From positions 62,001 through 126,000 of the forward strand of contig NZ_BMKR01000004.1 in NCBI RefSeq assembly GCF_014644435.1: a DNA stretch of 64,000 bases, written 5' to 3'. The notes below the pieces were generated by a model. That model had not been told where the DNA came from and searched no databases. It saw only the letters and a program-made list of their open reading frames with translations. The DNA is from Paenibacillus albidus (lineage in GTDB: Bacteria > Bacillota > Bacilli > Paenibacillales > Paenibacillaceae). This document shows positions 8,679-17,616 of this stretch, piece by piece (the stretch's first letter is position 1; the number at the start of each line of letters is the position of its first letter). A program made the translations under genes and the position numbers.

Positions 8679-9128
8679 CTAGACACCTCTCCGGTAAAGA
8701 TAGAGCTGCGTGATTACTCCAACCACCTCTGACAGCAGCCCCGAGAAAATAAGGATGATAAACATCGCATAAGGCGGCATGTTCAGGACCAGCGATCCCA
8801 TCGATAAAACAAAGCCAAGTATAAACACATAATGAGAATTCCGGGACGCTTTTAATTCAATTAACTTGTCAAGCTCATCAGTAAAGGAAGGTTCTTTTTC
8901 ATTTGTAGTTATTCTGTAAATAATGTTGAACACGATAGTGATGATGATTTTGGCGGCAATCGACACCGGAATCAAGATTAGAATGACAGAAGCCCAGAAA
9001 CGGAAGGTTTCTGCCGACTCTTGGACGGCTTCCGGGTAGGTTTGAAACACATATAAGCAATAGAAGCCAAAAATCACTATGGTGCTGAATAAAGAAACAA
9101 CGTTCTTTTTTTCTTGATAGGACATCAT
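8679..9128 (-). CDS. Four-TM membrane protein paired with the XRE regulator
   Basis: I place the start at ATG 9128, where AGGAGG stands five bases upstream (a second ATG follows at 9125). The frame is open to 9254, but that extension runs through AT-rich promoter-like DNA. The 149-residue product has hydrophobic segments near residues 11-29, 45-70, 101-118 and 120-140, and a charged loop between TM2 and TM3 (NEKEPSFTDELDKLIELK). It resembles the small membrane partners (DUF2178-like) encoded with XRE regulators, but I cannot fix the family. It leads a three-gene operon with the regulator and the oxidoreductase. Confidence 0.65.
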   Translation of the reverse strand: MMSYQEKKNVVSLFSTIVIFGFYCLYVFQTYPEAVQESAETFRFWASVILILIPVSIAAKIIITIVFNIIYRITTNEKEPSFTDELDKLIELKASRNSHYVFILGFVLSMGSLVLNMPPYAMFIILIFSGLLSEVVGVITQLYLYRRGV

Positions 9129-9237
9129 TTGCTCCTCCTGTACGTTGAAATATACTTCGAGTAAAAGTATGTGTACATAATGTAATATAAATAATACACA
9201 AAGTAAAGTATTTTTAACATTGGTTTGCGAACTAGCA

Positions 9238-9254
9238 TTGATAATGATTTTCAA
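9238..9254. promoter_or_regulatory. Putative Fur box upstream of the HmoA-like gene
   Basis: TTGATAATGATTTTCAA contains TGATAAT-G-ATTTTCA, which matches the 7-1-7 Fur consensus TGATAAT-N-ATTATCA at all but one defined position and is a near-perfect palindrome. It lies about 78 bases before the ATG of the heme monooxygenase at 9332 and about 110 bases upstream of the divergent membrane-protein start. Iron-dependent repression of heme degradation is the expected meaning. Confidence 0.7.
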
Positions 9255-9331
9255 TTAGAACAGAGACAGCAAAATAATCATGCCATAGCTTATGAATAGG
9301 TTCAGCAGCTTTTGGCCAGGAGGAATAATTC

Positions 9332-9667
9332 ATGTTAATCCAAACCAGATCCATTATCGTTGAAAAAGGAAACAGTGAACAAGTAGTCGAACGCTTCAGT
9401 GGCCCCGGCCCTTTATATGAAATGGAAGGACTGATTGATTATACAGTGATGGTCAATAAAAGGAACAAAGAGCAAGAAGAAGTTCTGGTGATGATTCGCT
9501 GGGAATCAGAGGAAGCCTGGAAGAACTGGGAGAAAAGTGACGCACATCTGGAGGGCCACCCCAAGAGCAGGGGGCAGGAGAAGCCGGCTTATGTGGTTAG
9601 CACCAGCGTGAATATGTACCAAGTACAGGCTGTAAAAGAAGGTAAGGCTTCCGGTAAGCAGTTGTAG
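9332..9667 (+). CDS. HmoA/IsdG-like heme-degrading monooxygenase (ABM fold)
   Basis: A 111-residue member of the antibiotic biosynthesis monooxygenase (ABM) fold. The N-terminal strand is followed by KGNSEQVVERFSG with a later EGLIDYTVMV, then VLVMIRWESEEAWKNWEKSDAH, which matches the W...W...S..H pattern of IsdG/HmoA proteins. Family members cleave heme to release iron. GGAGG stands close upstream of the ATG. A Fur-type box in the upstream region fits an iron-starvation role in the cytoplasm. The C-terminal 20 residues (VQAVKEGKASGKQL) extend beyond the usual domain. The molecular product cannot be predicted. Confidence 0.75.
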   Translation: MLIQTRSIIVEKGNSEQVVERFSGPGPLYEMEGLIDYTVMVNKRNKEQEEVLVMIRWESEEAWKNWEKSDAHLEGHPKSRGQEKPAYVVSTSVNMYQVQAVKEGKASGKQL

Positions 9668-9805
9668 AAAAGTTGCATATTAACACCCCCTTGATCTTAG
9701 TCGAAGCCGTCTATTACATTCCCTTTCTATTATGGAGTAGTGCCCTTATTCAGAAGTGAGGTGCACACCAATATACTAGAAAGTAATGAGGTGGAGAGAC
9801 GCATT

Positions 9806-12800
9806 ATGAGATTAACGGGAAAAAACATCATGAAAGTTCTATTATGTATCGTTATTATGTCGGGACTTACCAACATGACAGGGTTCGGGCTGCCACAGAA
9901 TCATGCCGAAGCCGCCGCCGAGAGAACCTTTAAGATTGCGGTTCTGCCGGATACACAAATGTATTCCAGGTATAAACCTGAAATTTACAATGCGCAAACG
10001 GAGTGGATCAAACGGTTTCAGTACAGTGAGAATATCGTATTCACTACACATCTCGGCGATATTGTCGATCAACGGACCAAGCAGGACGAATGGATCAATG
10101 CCGACAAGGCGATGAAGATCCTGGATGCTGCCGGAGCCCGTTACGGATATATTGCGGGAAACCATGATGTTGCCGATTGGGTAGATGATGACAACCGCAA
10201 TGATAACGATCAATATAATAAATATTTCAACCAGTATTTCAAACCGGCTGTCCGGATGAAAGACAAGGTTGCAGGGGTCTCCCCCAAAGGCTATAGCTCT
10301 TATTATACGTTCGAAGGCAACGGCAAAACCTTTCTCGTTCTGTTCCTGGATTGGAGAGCGGGTGCAAATACATTAGCCTGGGCCAATAAAGTTCTGGAGG
10401 AGAACCCAAGTTATCCGGCCATTCTGGCTACCCATGAGCTACTGAACATTGCGAGCGACCGCAAAACGGCAACGATGACCGATAACGGGCAAAAGCTGTG
10501 GGATCAGTTGATCAAAAGCAACGATCAGATCTTTTTAACCTTAAGCGGGCACAATCATGGCTCAGCTTCCATGGTGAAGACCAATGATTATGGACATGAA
10601 GTGTTCATGTCACTGATTGATTATCAAGGTTATTATATGGGCGGAAACGGACTGATGCGCACGCTTGACTTCAATTTGGATGCAGGAACCATTACAGCCA
10701 AGACATTCTCCCCATGGGTAATGAATCTTCCGGAAGACACCCGTGATGATTCGTATGATCTGGAGGAATTGACGGAGCCTGAGGCTAAATTTACGGTACA
10801 TATGAATTTTAATGAGCGCTTCAAGGGGATCTGGGACAGTCAGAACCGGGTACCGCAAGCTGTCAATACGGATATTACGGTCAAAAACGGGCAAACGTTC
10901 AAAGGTAAATTAAAGGCGGCAGATGCTGACGGGGATGCGCTTTCTTATGCGCTGCTTGATCCCAAGCCGACGCTCGGCACTGTAACCTTAACAGATGAAG
11001 CTAGCGGTGCCTTCACATACACACCGTTTGAGAATGCCTCGGGAACAGATACTTTTGCTTTCAAGGCGAGTGACGGCAAAGCCGATTCCTCACCTGGGAG
11101 TGTTACGGTTAAGATCCGCAGTGCAAGTATGGGCAGCGGGGAGGTGGCACACTGGAAGTTCGAAGCTCCGGCAGACGGTTCATTTAACGTTAAGGATATG
11201 ACGGGAAATGGCAACAATCTGATCCGGGTTGACCAAATGACCAAAGATGTGCCGGATATTACGATGGAGTGGTCTACAGACAAATCACCTTTCTCCAAGA
11301 GCGCTGGAAGCCTGCAAATCTCCAGCTACAAAAACCCTGATGAAATCTCTTATCTGCAAACCGTAGACGAGGCGCCAATGAATGCTATGGAGTTCAAGGA
11401 CGGTTATACTATCGAAGCTTTTGTGCGTATCGCCAAGAACTTTGATGCTGCTAAAAACGGCTGGATGAGCGTACTCGCCCGCGGCGGCACTGGGAAAGAT
11501 GCGAATAAAACTGACGGTGACCGGGACGAGCCTATTGCGACACTCTCCGTGTCTACCCTCAAAGAAATGCAGTGGGCCGTATATCCTACCAACCTGAACG
11601 GGCTGAAAACCAACTGGTCGGGCGAGACCATGTTCGATTGGGTACATGTCGCCGTTGTCAATGACGGACATCTAAGCTATATGTACGTTAACGGCTCGCC
11701 GGTGCTGCGCAACAACGAAGGAACGAGCGGGGAGTCGCAAGGAATTGCCACGGCTATGAGAAACGGCAAACCGATTCCTTGGATCGTCGGTGCTTATCAT
11801 TATGATAATATCTTTGAAAAGGGGTTCAACGGCGGAATTAATGAAATCCGTATCACAGACCATGCGCTGGACAAAAGCGAGTTCCTGATTAACGAAAATG
11901 AAACACCGGTGGCGGCTGCAGACACTGTTTCCGTTTCACAAAACACCGTCCTGAATGGCCGTGTTACGGCAACCGATGCGGACCAGAATCCGCTGACCTA
12001 TCATCTTGCTAAAGAGCCGTCCAATGGAACAATAATATTAAATGAGGCTGACGGAAGCTTTAAATACACTCCAAAATATAATTACAATGGTTCTGACTTT
12101 TTCACTTTCCGGGCTTACGATGGTAAAGAGTATTCAGAGGAGACCCGGATTGACGTTACTGTATTGCCGAATCATACACCTGAAGCACTGAACGGCGATT
12201 TTAAAGTCACTCCAGGAGAAGTCTACCAAGGCAAGCTCCAGGCTACGGATGCCGATGGCGATCCGCTGCGGTACGCTGTAGTTAAACAGCCGGCTAAAGG
12301 CACCCTCAAGGTGATGGATGCTGCCAGCGGGACGTTCACGTATACTCCGGCAGATGGCCAAGAAGGAGTGGACTATTTCACGTTCCAGGCCACGGACGGC
12401 AAGAATCAATCGCTGGAAGCGGCTGTCATTGTACAAATCTCAGCAATGCCGGAACAGTCACCGGAATGGAAGGCGGACAATCTCACGTATACTGTAAAGC
12501 AGAACGGAAAACTCACGGGTAGCCTGAGTGATGCCTTGAGCCTGGAAAGTATCAGTGCCGGGAACACTGTGATTTTGGTGCAGCAACCGGCCAAGGGAAC
12601 GGTTTCCGTAACAGATTCCACCTACGGTGAATTTGAATATCTTGCTTATGATGGGGCTTCGGGTATAGATATTATGGGTTTCCAGTTCACAAATGGTGAG
12701 AACACTACCAATGTTGCTTATGCCGTTGTTCAAATCTTGCCGAATGGCAAGGCCACGGCCGGCTCGCTACAACTGCAGACCGAGTTGAACACTGCGGTAA

Positions 12801-13744
12801 CCGGACGGCTGTCCGCTACTGACCCTGACGGAGATGCACTTCATTTCCGTGTGACTGCTCTTCCGCAGCACGGCACAGTCACAATAACTGATGAAGTCTA
12901 CGGGAATTTCATCTTTACACCGGCGAGCGGTTATACCGGAATGGACAGCTTCATCTTTGTTGCAAACGATGGTCTGGAGGATTCCAATACCGCCAAGGTC
13001 AGTATCGAGGTGCTTGCTCCGGCAGCAACTCCGGCGCCCGGCAACGGAGGCGGCAGCTCCAATCCGGCACCGGTACCTACTCCGATGCCATCGGCAACGG
13101 TTGCACCCACAGCAACAGCAGTACCGACAGCAACACCTGGCCAGACGGCCGGCAAGGGCGGAATGCCATCCTCTACTCCGAACGCTGGGGACAGCGGAGC
13201 ACCTGCCGCGGCTCCTTTCAAGGATTTAGCCGAATCCTGGGCCAAATCTGCCATTGATAAACTGTATGCCCGAAACGTAATTAACGGGTATGCAGACGGG
13301 ACCTTCCGGCCGAACCGGGAAATGACACGCGCCGAATTCGCCGCCCTGATCGTGAAGGCGCTCGGCCTTGGCGCAGAGAACGGCGGTTCCTTTACCGATC
13401 TGCAAGGGCACTGGGCAGAGCCGGCCGTAGAAGCAGCAGTGAAGGCGGGAATCATTAATGGTGTGGGTGCTGCCAGGTTTGCCCCGGAAGATAAAGTAAC
13501 CCGCGAGCAAATGGCGGTTATGGCAGTACGGGCTTTTCAGTTGAAGAATGAGGGCAGTGATCCGAACAAATTCACTGATCATACGGAGATTTCCGCCTGG
13601 GCGAAAGACTCTATGAACGTGCTGACAGGTCTTGGCGCGGTGAAAGGGTATGCCGACGGATCATACCGTCCGGCTAAATCGGTTACTCGTGCTGAAGCGG
13701 CGACACTAATTGCCGCTTTGCTTGAAAGAGAAGAGAATCAATAA
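9806..13744 (+). CDS. Secreted SLH-anchored metallophosphoesterase with LamG and cadherin-like repeats
   Basis: I choose ATG 9806 (GGAGA eight bases upstream), giving 1312 residues; a GTG at 9740 would add 22. Order of domains: signal peptide 1-38 ending in AEAAA; calcineurin-like metallophosphoesterase about 43-295 with VLPDTQMYS, THLGDIVDQ, GNHDV, THELLN and SGHNHG; cadherin-like/Big_9 repeat about 348-440 (LKAADADGDALSYAL); LamG/concanavalin-like domain about 444-690; four more cadherin-like repeats about 698-1070 (ATDADGDPLRYAV type); a Pro/Thr/Ala linker about 1072-1130; three SLH domains starting near 1136, 1195 and 1255. The two-metal phosphoesterase residues are all present. It is held on the cell wall by SLH binding to pyruvylated polymer. 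Substrate unknown; extracellular phosphate release or nucleotide turnover is plausible. Confidence 0.9.
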   Translation: MRLTGKNIMKVLLCIVIMSGLTNMTGFGLPQNHAEAAAERTFKIAVLPDTQMYSRYKPEIYNAQTEWIKRFQYSENIVFTTHLGDIVDQRTKQDEWINADKAMKILDAAGARYGYIAGNHDVADWVDDDNRNDNDQYNKYFNQYFKPAVRMKDKVAGVSPKGYSSYYTFEGNGKTFLVLFLDWRAGANTLAWANKVLEENPSYPAILATHELLNIASDRKTATMTDNGQKLWDQLIKSNDQIFLTLSGHNHGSASMVKTNDYGHEVFMSLIDYQGYYMGGNGLMRTLDFNLDAGTITAKTFSPWVMNLPEDTRDDSYDLEELTEPEAKFTVHMNFNERFKGIWDSQNRVPQAVNTDITVKNGQTFKGKLKAADADGDALSYALLDPKPTLGTVTLTDEASGAFTYTPFENASGTDTFAFKASDGKADSSPGSVTVKIRSASMGSGEVAHWKFEAPADGSFNVKDMTGNGNNLIRVDQMTKDVPDITMEWSTDKSPFSKSAGSLQISSYKNPDEISYLQTVDEAPMNAMEFKDGYTIEAFVRIAKNFDAAKNGWMSVLARGGTGKDANKTDGDRDEPIATLSVSTLKEMQWAVYPTNLNGLKTNWSGETMFDWVHVAVVNDGHLSYMYVNGSPVLRNNEGTSGESQGIATAMRNGKPIPWIVGAYHYDNIFEKGFNGGINEIRITDHALDKSEFLINENETPVAAADTVSVSQNTVLNGRVTATDADQNPLTYHLAKEPSNGTIILNEADGSFKYTPKYNYNGSDFFTFRAYDGKEYSEETRIDVTVLPNHTPEALNGDFKVTPGEVYQGKLQATDADGDPLRYAVVKQPAKGTLKVMDAASGTFTYTPADGQEGVDYFTFQATDGKNQSLEAAVIVQISAMPEQSPEWKADNLTYTVKQNGKLTGSLSDALSLESISAGNTVILVQQPAKGTVSVTDSTYGEFEYLAYDGASGIDIMGFQFTNGENTTNVAYAVVQILPNGKATAGSLQLQTELNTAVTGRLSATDPDGDALHFRVTALPQHGTVTITDEVYGNFIFTPASGYTGMDSFIFVANDGLEDSNTAKVSIEVLAPAATPAPGNGGGSSNPAPVPTPMPSATVAPTATAVPTATPGQTAGKGGMPSSTPNAGDSGAPAAAPFKDLAESWAKSAIDKLYARNVINGYADGTFRPNREMTRAEFAALIVKALGLGAENGGSFTDLQGHWAEPAVEAAVKAGIINGVGAARFAPEDKVTREQMAVMAVRAFQLKNEGSDPNKFTDHTEISAWAKDSMNVLTGLGAVKGYADGSYRPAKSVTRAEAATLIAALLEREENQ

Positions 13745-13769
13745 TATTTTTCGGCTATTAGGCCTGAAG

Positions 13770-13813
13770 GGCGTCCCGGTTACCGTGCAAACGGATTTCC
13801 GGGACGCCTTTTT
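13770..13813 (+). terminator. Terminator after the SLH phosphoesterase
   Basis: A ten-base stem GGCGTCCCGG / CCGGGACGCC (13770-13779 with 13799-13808) is followed by TTTTT. A second compact hairpin GCCCGCAT / ATGCGGGC at 13873-13891 with a weaker T-rich tail lies 60 bases further on. Nothing else is visible between 13814 and the ytr-type promoter. Confidence 0.85.
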
Positions 13814-13930
13814 AAGCATCCCGGCATTAGTCAAAATGAATAAAGCTGATCGTCATATCTTCAGCGTAAAAGGCCCGCATCGGATGCGGGCTCTTCGTAT
13901 TTGATTTTGGAGGATTTTCCCTGCAATTAC

Positions 13931-13959
13931 TTTACAACGTCAAAATGTTAGTGTACTAT
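13931..13959 (+). promoter_or_regulatory. Sigma-A promoter of the GntR/ABC operon
   Basis: -35 TTTACA (13931-13936), a 17-base spacer and -10 TACTAT (13954-13959), about 65 bases upstream of the first ABC gene. The operator at 13950-13973 covers the -10. Confidence 0.7.
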
Positions 13960-13973
13960 TTAACTAATACACA
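13950..13973. promoter_or_regulatory. YtrA-type operator over the -10
   Basis: AGTGTA (13950-13955) and TACACA (13968-13973) form an inverted repeat with a 12-base spacer; the inner bases CTA / TAA continue the symmetry. This resembles the AGTGTA...TACACT operator known for YtrA of Bacillus subtilis, and a YtrA-type GntR gene lies in the operon. Position across the -10 predicts autorepression. Confidence 0.6.
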
Positions 13974-14025
13974 GACACGATGTTTTTTCAGCAGGTAATC
14001 CAAACTAATTGTAGGGGATGAAAGT

Positions 14026-14982
14026 ATGAACCAGGAAACCACAGTACAGCATCATTCGGCAGCCGTGCTGCAGATGAAAGGGGTCAGCAAAATCATCAAA
14101 GGGAAGGCGATTGTAGATAAATTGTCCTTTGAAATCCGCAAGGGGGAGATTGTTGGTTTGCTGGGACCCAACGGGGCCGGTAAAACAACGACCATCCGGA
14201 TGATGACGGGGCTCATTAAGATGAGCGAAGGAGACGTGATTGTTAACGGGTACAGCATGCGCGAGCATTTTAATTCCGCTATTGCCCACATTGGAGCTAT
14301 TATCGAGAATCCGGAGTTCTATCCCTATATGACAGGGCTTGAGAACCTCAGACAATATCAGCGTATGACCGATCAGCTTGAACCGGGGCGTATTGATGAG
14401 GTTGTGAGGCTGGTCGGGCTGCAGGATGCGATGAACAAGAAAGTCAAAGCCTATTCACTGGGGATGCGGCAACGGCTGGGCATCGCCCAAGCGCTGCTGC
14501 ACCGGCCCAAGCTGCTGATTCTTGATGAGCCGACCAACGGGCTGGACCCGGCAGGCATTCGCGAAATGCGTGAATATATGCGGACCATTGCGGAAGTTGA
14601 AGGGATTTCGATCCTGATCTCCAGCCACATGCTGGCCGAGATTGAGCAGATCTGTCACCGGGCGGTAGTCATCCAGAATGGACGGCTGATTACGGTGTCC
14701 GAGCTGGGCACGGCGCGCAGAACAGATGAGCATGTGATTCTCACGCTGCGTGTGGATTCTGTGGAGGCGGCAGTGGTTGTCGCTGAGCAGCAGGAAGGTG
14801 TCGAGCTTATGGAGGCTGAACCGGAAATTCGGCAAATCAGGGTCAAAATGATGGATAGCCGGGTTCCGGATTTTGTGAAGGCGCTTGGCGCACGCGGGGT
14901 GGGTCTATACCGGATAAGTGAGGACAAGCAAAGCCTGGAGGAAGAATTTCTGAAATGGACTGGAGGCAATCAAATTGCGTAA
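14026..14982 (+). CDS. ABC transporter ATP-binding protein, BcrA-like
   Basis: A 318-residue nucleotide-binding protein of the bacitracin-export/DRA family. Walker A GPNGAGKTT is near residue 44, the signature variant LGMRQRLG near 145, and Walker B LLILDEPTNGLDP near 163, with the C-terminal extension (about 230-318) typical of BcrA-like subunits. It partners with the ABC-2 permease that starts at 14975 (eight-base overlap). The operon is preceded by a YtrA-like operator, and such loci respond to cell-wall antibiotics in Bacillus. Export or sensing of a cell-wall-active peptide is the likely role, by inference. Confidence 0.85.
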   Translation: MNQETTVQHHSAAVLQMKGVSKIIKGKAIVDKLSFEIRKGEIVGLLGPNGAGKTTTIRMMTGLIKMSEGDVIVNGYSMREHFNSAIAHIGAIIENPEFYPYMTGLENLRQYQRMTDQLEPGRIDEVVRLVGLQDAMNKKVKAYSLGMRQRLGIAQALLHRPKLLILDEPTNGLDPAGIREMREYMRTIAEVEGISILISSHMLAEIEQICHRAVVIQNGRLITVSELGTARRTDEHVILTLRVDSVEAAVVVAEQQEGVELMEAEPEIRQIRVKMMDSRVPDFVKALGARGVGLYRISEDKQSLEEEFLKWTGGNQIA

Positions 14983-15721
14983 TTTCAACAGACTGATCGT
15001 AAATGAATGGCTAAAAATGTCGCGAAAGAAGTCCTTTCTGATTCCCTTTCTGATTGTTCTGGTACTGCCACTACTGGTGGGCTATGTCAGCCATACCTTC
15101 AGTACTCAGACTCCCGAGCCCGGCGGAGCCTTCATGAAAGATTCTCTACTGCCGAGCGGCATCGGCCAGATCGTTACGATTCTGGCTGTGATTGGAACAG
15201 CTGGCATGGTAGCCAAAGAATACAGCCTCGGCACGATTAAATTTCTGCTGATCCGCGCACGCAGCCGAACGGTCATCCTGGGCTCCAAATATATGACAGC
15301 CCTTTTATACGGATTCACTCTTACGCTGGTAACGCTGATTTCCGGATTTACTGCTGAAATGATCTGGTTCGCTGACGGTATCCAATCACTCGATGTACAG
15401 ATGATTCTAATGTCTTTGCTGTATGGCTTGGTTTACACGGCGGTATATGTAACCTTTGGTTTTATGATGGGGATTCTGACGACTTCTACGGGAGCCACAA
15501 TCGGTATTACGATGTTTGTGATCATGCTTGACAAGATTATGATATTCCGGGATTTCTACAAATATATGCTCTTTCCGAACATGAATTTGTCGGTCTATCA
15601 GGATGGGGGAGCCCCCCTGCCGGGCATGACACTCAGTTTTTCCAGCATCGTTCTTTCCGTGTATACCCTTCTTTTCCTGCTAATCAGCTTTACCGTGTTC
15701 AGACGAAGGGACGTTGCTTGA
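14975..15721 (+). CDS. ABC-2 type permease
   Basis: A 248-residue membrane protein beginning at TTG 14975 inside the end of the ATP-binding gene (translational coupling). It has six hydrophobic segments, the first near residues 20-40 (SFLIPFLIVLVLPLLVGYV), and the conserved EYSLGTIKFLLIRARSR loop between TM2 and TM3 that couples to the ATPase in the ABC-2/BcrB group. It forms the membrane half of the first transporter of the operon. Its stop overlaps the region where the GntR gene starts. Confidence 0.85.
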   Translation: MRNFNRLIVNEWLKMSRKKSFLIPFLIVLVLPLLVGYVSHTFSTQTPEPGGAFMKDSLLPSGIGQIVTILAVIGTAGMVAKEYSLGTIKFLLIRARSRTVILGSKYMTALLYGFTLTLVTLISGFTAEMIWFADGIQSLDVQMILMSLLYGLVYTAVYVTFGFMMGILTTSTGATIGITMFVIMLDKIMIFRDFYKYMLFPNMNLSVYQDGGAPLPGMTLSFSSIVLSVYTLLFLLISFTVFRRRDVA

Positions 15722-15723
15722 TT

Positions 15724-16092
15724 ATGAAGATTGAATTCGATAATAATCTGCCGATTTATCTGCAGATCATGAATTATCTCAAAGGGGAGATTGTAACCGG
15801 GAAGCTGGGCCCTGGCGATAAAATTCCATCAGTGCGCGAGCTGGCCGGAGAGCTGCAGATTAATCCCAATACAGTGCAGCGCACGTTCCAGGAACTGGAA
15901 CGCGAAGGGATTGTGGAGACGAGACGCGGTATGGGCAGGTATGTCACACAAGAGGAAGAGAAAATTATGATGATCAAAAAAGAGATGGCCAAAGACATCT
16001 TGGACCGTTTTATCCGCGGCATGAAGGATTTGGGTTTTAAGGAAGATGATATTGTTGCTGCGGTCAAGGAAAGCGTAGAGAAAAATGAGTAG
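15724..16092 (+). CDS. GntR-family regulator, YtrA subfamily
   Basis: A 122-residue repressor. The N-terminal winged helix (about 5-72) contains IYLQIMNYLKGEIVTG, PGDKIPSVRELAGEL and NPNTVQRTFQELEREGIVETRRGMGRYV, the standard GntR DNA-binding domain. The short C-terminal tail of about 45 residues marks the YtrA subfamily, which is always linked to ABC transporters. ATG 15724 is chosen; TTG 15718 would add two residues. The gene lies third in the operon instead of first, between two ABC systems. It probably binds the operator at 13950-13973. The inducer is likely a cell-envelope stress signal. Confidence 0.88.
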   Translation: MKIEFDNNLPIYLQIMNYLKGEIVTGKLGPGDKIPSVRELAGELQINPNTVQRTFQELEREGIVETRRGMGRYVTQEEEKIMMIKKEMAKDILDRFIRGMKDLGFKEDDIVAAVKESVEKNE

Positions 16093-16111
16093 AATTGAGG
16101 GGATAACGAGG

Positions 16112-16813
16112 ATGGACACGGTACTTCAAGTGCATGAGGTCTCGAAAAATTACGGAGCCAAAAAAGCGCTGCGCGGCGTTTCCTTTCAGCTTGCTGCAGG
16201 CAAGATCACCGGACTGCTCGGCAGCAACGGCAGCGGAAAAAGCACCTTGTTGAAGATAATCGCCGGATTGACCTATCCTTCTTCGGGGGAGGTCACGGTG
16301 CAAGGGACGCGGATAGGTCCGGCCAGCAAAGCTTTGATTTCTTATATGCCGGATCGTCCATTGACGGAGCCTTGGATGAATATAGGGGACGCGCTTACGT
16401 ATTACGCCGATTTCTATGCGGACTTTGACCGGGAGAAGGCAGAGCGGATGCTGGATTTCATGAAGCTGAAGACCAAGGACCGCGTGAAGCATCTGTCCAA
16501 AGGAATGAATGAACGGCTGCAGCTGACTCTGGTGCTGTCGCGCCGGGCCAGTGTTTATTTACTGGATGAACCGATTGGCGGAGTGGACCCGGTAGCCCGG
16601 ACTGCAATTCTTAACGCGCTGGTGGAGTTCTACGAAGAAGACAGTACCCTGTTGGTCTCCACCCATCTGGTGACGGACATCGAGCGGATTTTTGATGATG
16701 TGATGTTTATAAAAGATGGGGAGCTTATCATGCATGGCGAAGTGGAAGAAATTCGTCTTCAGCAGGGGAAAAGCATTGATGAATTGTTCAGAGAGGTGTA
16801 CGCGGAATGCTAA
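16112..16813 (+). CDS. ABC transporter ATP-binding protein, second system
   Basis: A 233-residue YtrB-like ATPase. Walker A is GSNGSGKST, the signature is LSKGMNERLQ and Walker B is VYLLDEPIGGVDP. ATG 16112 aligns with the usual start of the family (MDTVLQVHEVSKNYG); the frame is open from ATG 16085, which would add nine residues and overlap the GntR stop. Loss of a canonical LSGGQ is common in this group. It shares the operon with the permease beginning at 16807. Both ABC systems probably act in the same envelope-stress response. Confidence 0.85.
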   Translation: MDTVLQVHEVSKNYGAKKALRGVSFQLAAGKITGLLGSNGSGKSTLLKIIAGLTYPSSGEVTVQGTRIGPASKALISYMPDRPLTEPWMNIGDALTYYADFYADFDREKAERMLDFMKLKTKDRVKHLSKGMNERLQLTLVLSRRASVYLLDEPIGGVDPVARTAILNALVEFYEEDSTLLVSTHLVTDIERIFDDVMFIKDGELIMHGEVEEIRLQQGKSIDELFREVYAEC

Positions 16814-17538
16814 AGCTGGTAAAATATGATTTTTTGCGCAACCGGGACCAGATTCTGGGGTTGTTTGTGGTAATGGTCCTGCTGCAGGCAGGATTATGGA
16901 TAACCTCTGAGATCTCAGCATGGGGCACAACAAGCTTGTTGCTCCTTAGTCTGGGCACTTATGTCACCGCCGGGATGGTCTTATTGATCCAGGCCTGCCG
17001 GTCATTCAGCTATAATCTTCATTCCTTCAGCCGCAATTTGCTGCCCGTTGCTCCGATAGCCCATATCATGTCAACGCTCATACTTCTGCTGCTCCTGTTG
17101 GCAGGGCTGACTCTTATTGCAATCCTGCACATGGGAATCTATCTGCTGTATGATGCCTCATGGCTGCCGGAAGACTTCTGGCAGGTGTTAGCCAGTAGTA
17201 TGCTGCAAATGATGTGGAGCGCTTTTTTTCTGATGACGATCCTCATGCTGGCCATCACGGTGGCCGCAAGTGTCCGAACCCGCGGGAAGGTCTGGATGGG
17301 TATCGTGATTTTTTTCCTGCTGCAGAACCTGCTGACGCTGGCAGAGCAGATCATGTTCGGAAATGCCGCCGGAACCCTCAGCAATGCTTTTCAGTTTCAT
17401 ATCGAGAGCACAGTCAGCGATGGGATGGTTGTGACTCGGTATACTTATAATGTATGGTCCACTCTTTTTGAGGTTGGGGTGGCCGCTGTGGCGATCTGGA
17501 TCATTACGTTATTGTTCAAGAAAAGAGTGGAGTGTTAA
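16807..17538 (+). CDS. ABC-2 family membrane permease, second system
   Basis: A 243-residue protein with six hydrophobic segments, starting in the last codons of the ATPase gene (seven-base overlap). It begins MLKLVKYDFLRNRDQILGLF, the usual amphipathic start of YtrC/D-like permeases, and ends with the basic tail LLFKKRVEC. It forms the membrane part of the second transporter. It is the last gene of the operon, followed by a hairpin at 17577. Confidence 0.8.
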   Translation: MLKLVKYDFLRNRDQILGLFVVMVLLQAGLWITSEISAWGTTSLLLLSLGTYVTAGMVLLIQACRSFSYNLHSFSRNLLPVAPIAHIMSTLILLLLLLAGLTLIAILHMGIYLLYDASWLPEDFWQVLASSMLQMMWSAFFLMTILMLAITVAASVRTRGKVWMGIVIFFLLQNLLTLAEQIMFGNAAGTLSNAFQFHIESTVSDGMVVTRYTYNVWSTLFEVGVAAVAIWIITLLFKKRVEC

Positions 17539-17576
17539 AGACTTCGCTTGCTGCACCTCTCTATAGATCAAAACCA

Positions 17577-17603
17577 AGACGCCCTCCATGCCGGAGGGCG
17601 TCT
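17577..17603. terminator. Bidirectional hairpin between the ABC operon and the PilZ gene
   Basis: The 11-base stem AGACGCCCTCC / GGAGGGCGTCT has a five-base loop. The T-rich tails are modest on both sides, but it lies exactly between convergent stops (17538 and 17617). Confidence 0.75.
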
Positions 17604-17616
17604 GTCTTCCATATCC

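Noticed and set aside
12931..13455. 174-codon frame antisense to the SLH domains
   Set aside because: A shadow of the repetitive, GC-rich SLH coding strand; no start signals.
13710..13904. 64-codon frame downstream of the SLH gene
   Set aside because: It overlaps the SLH stop and includes two terminator hairpins.
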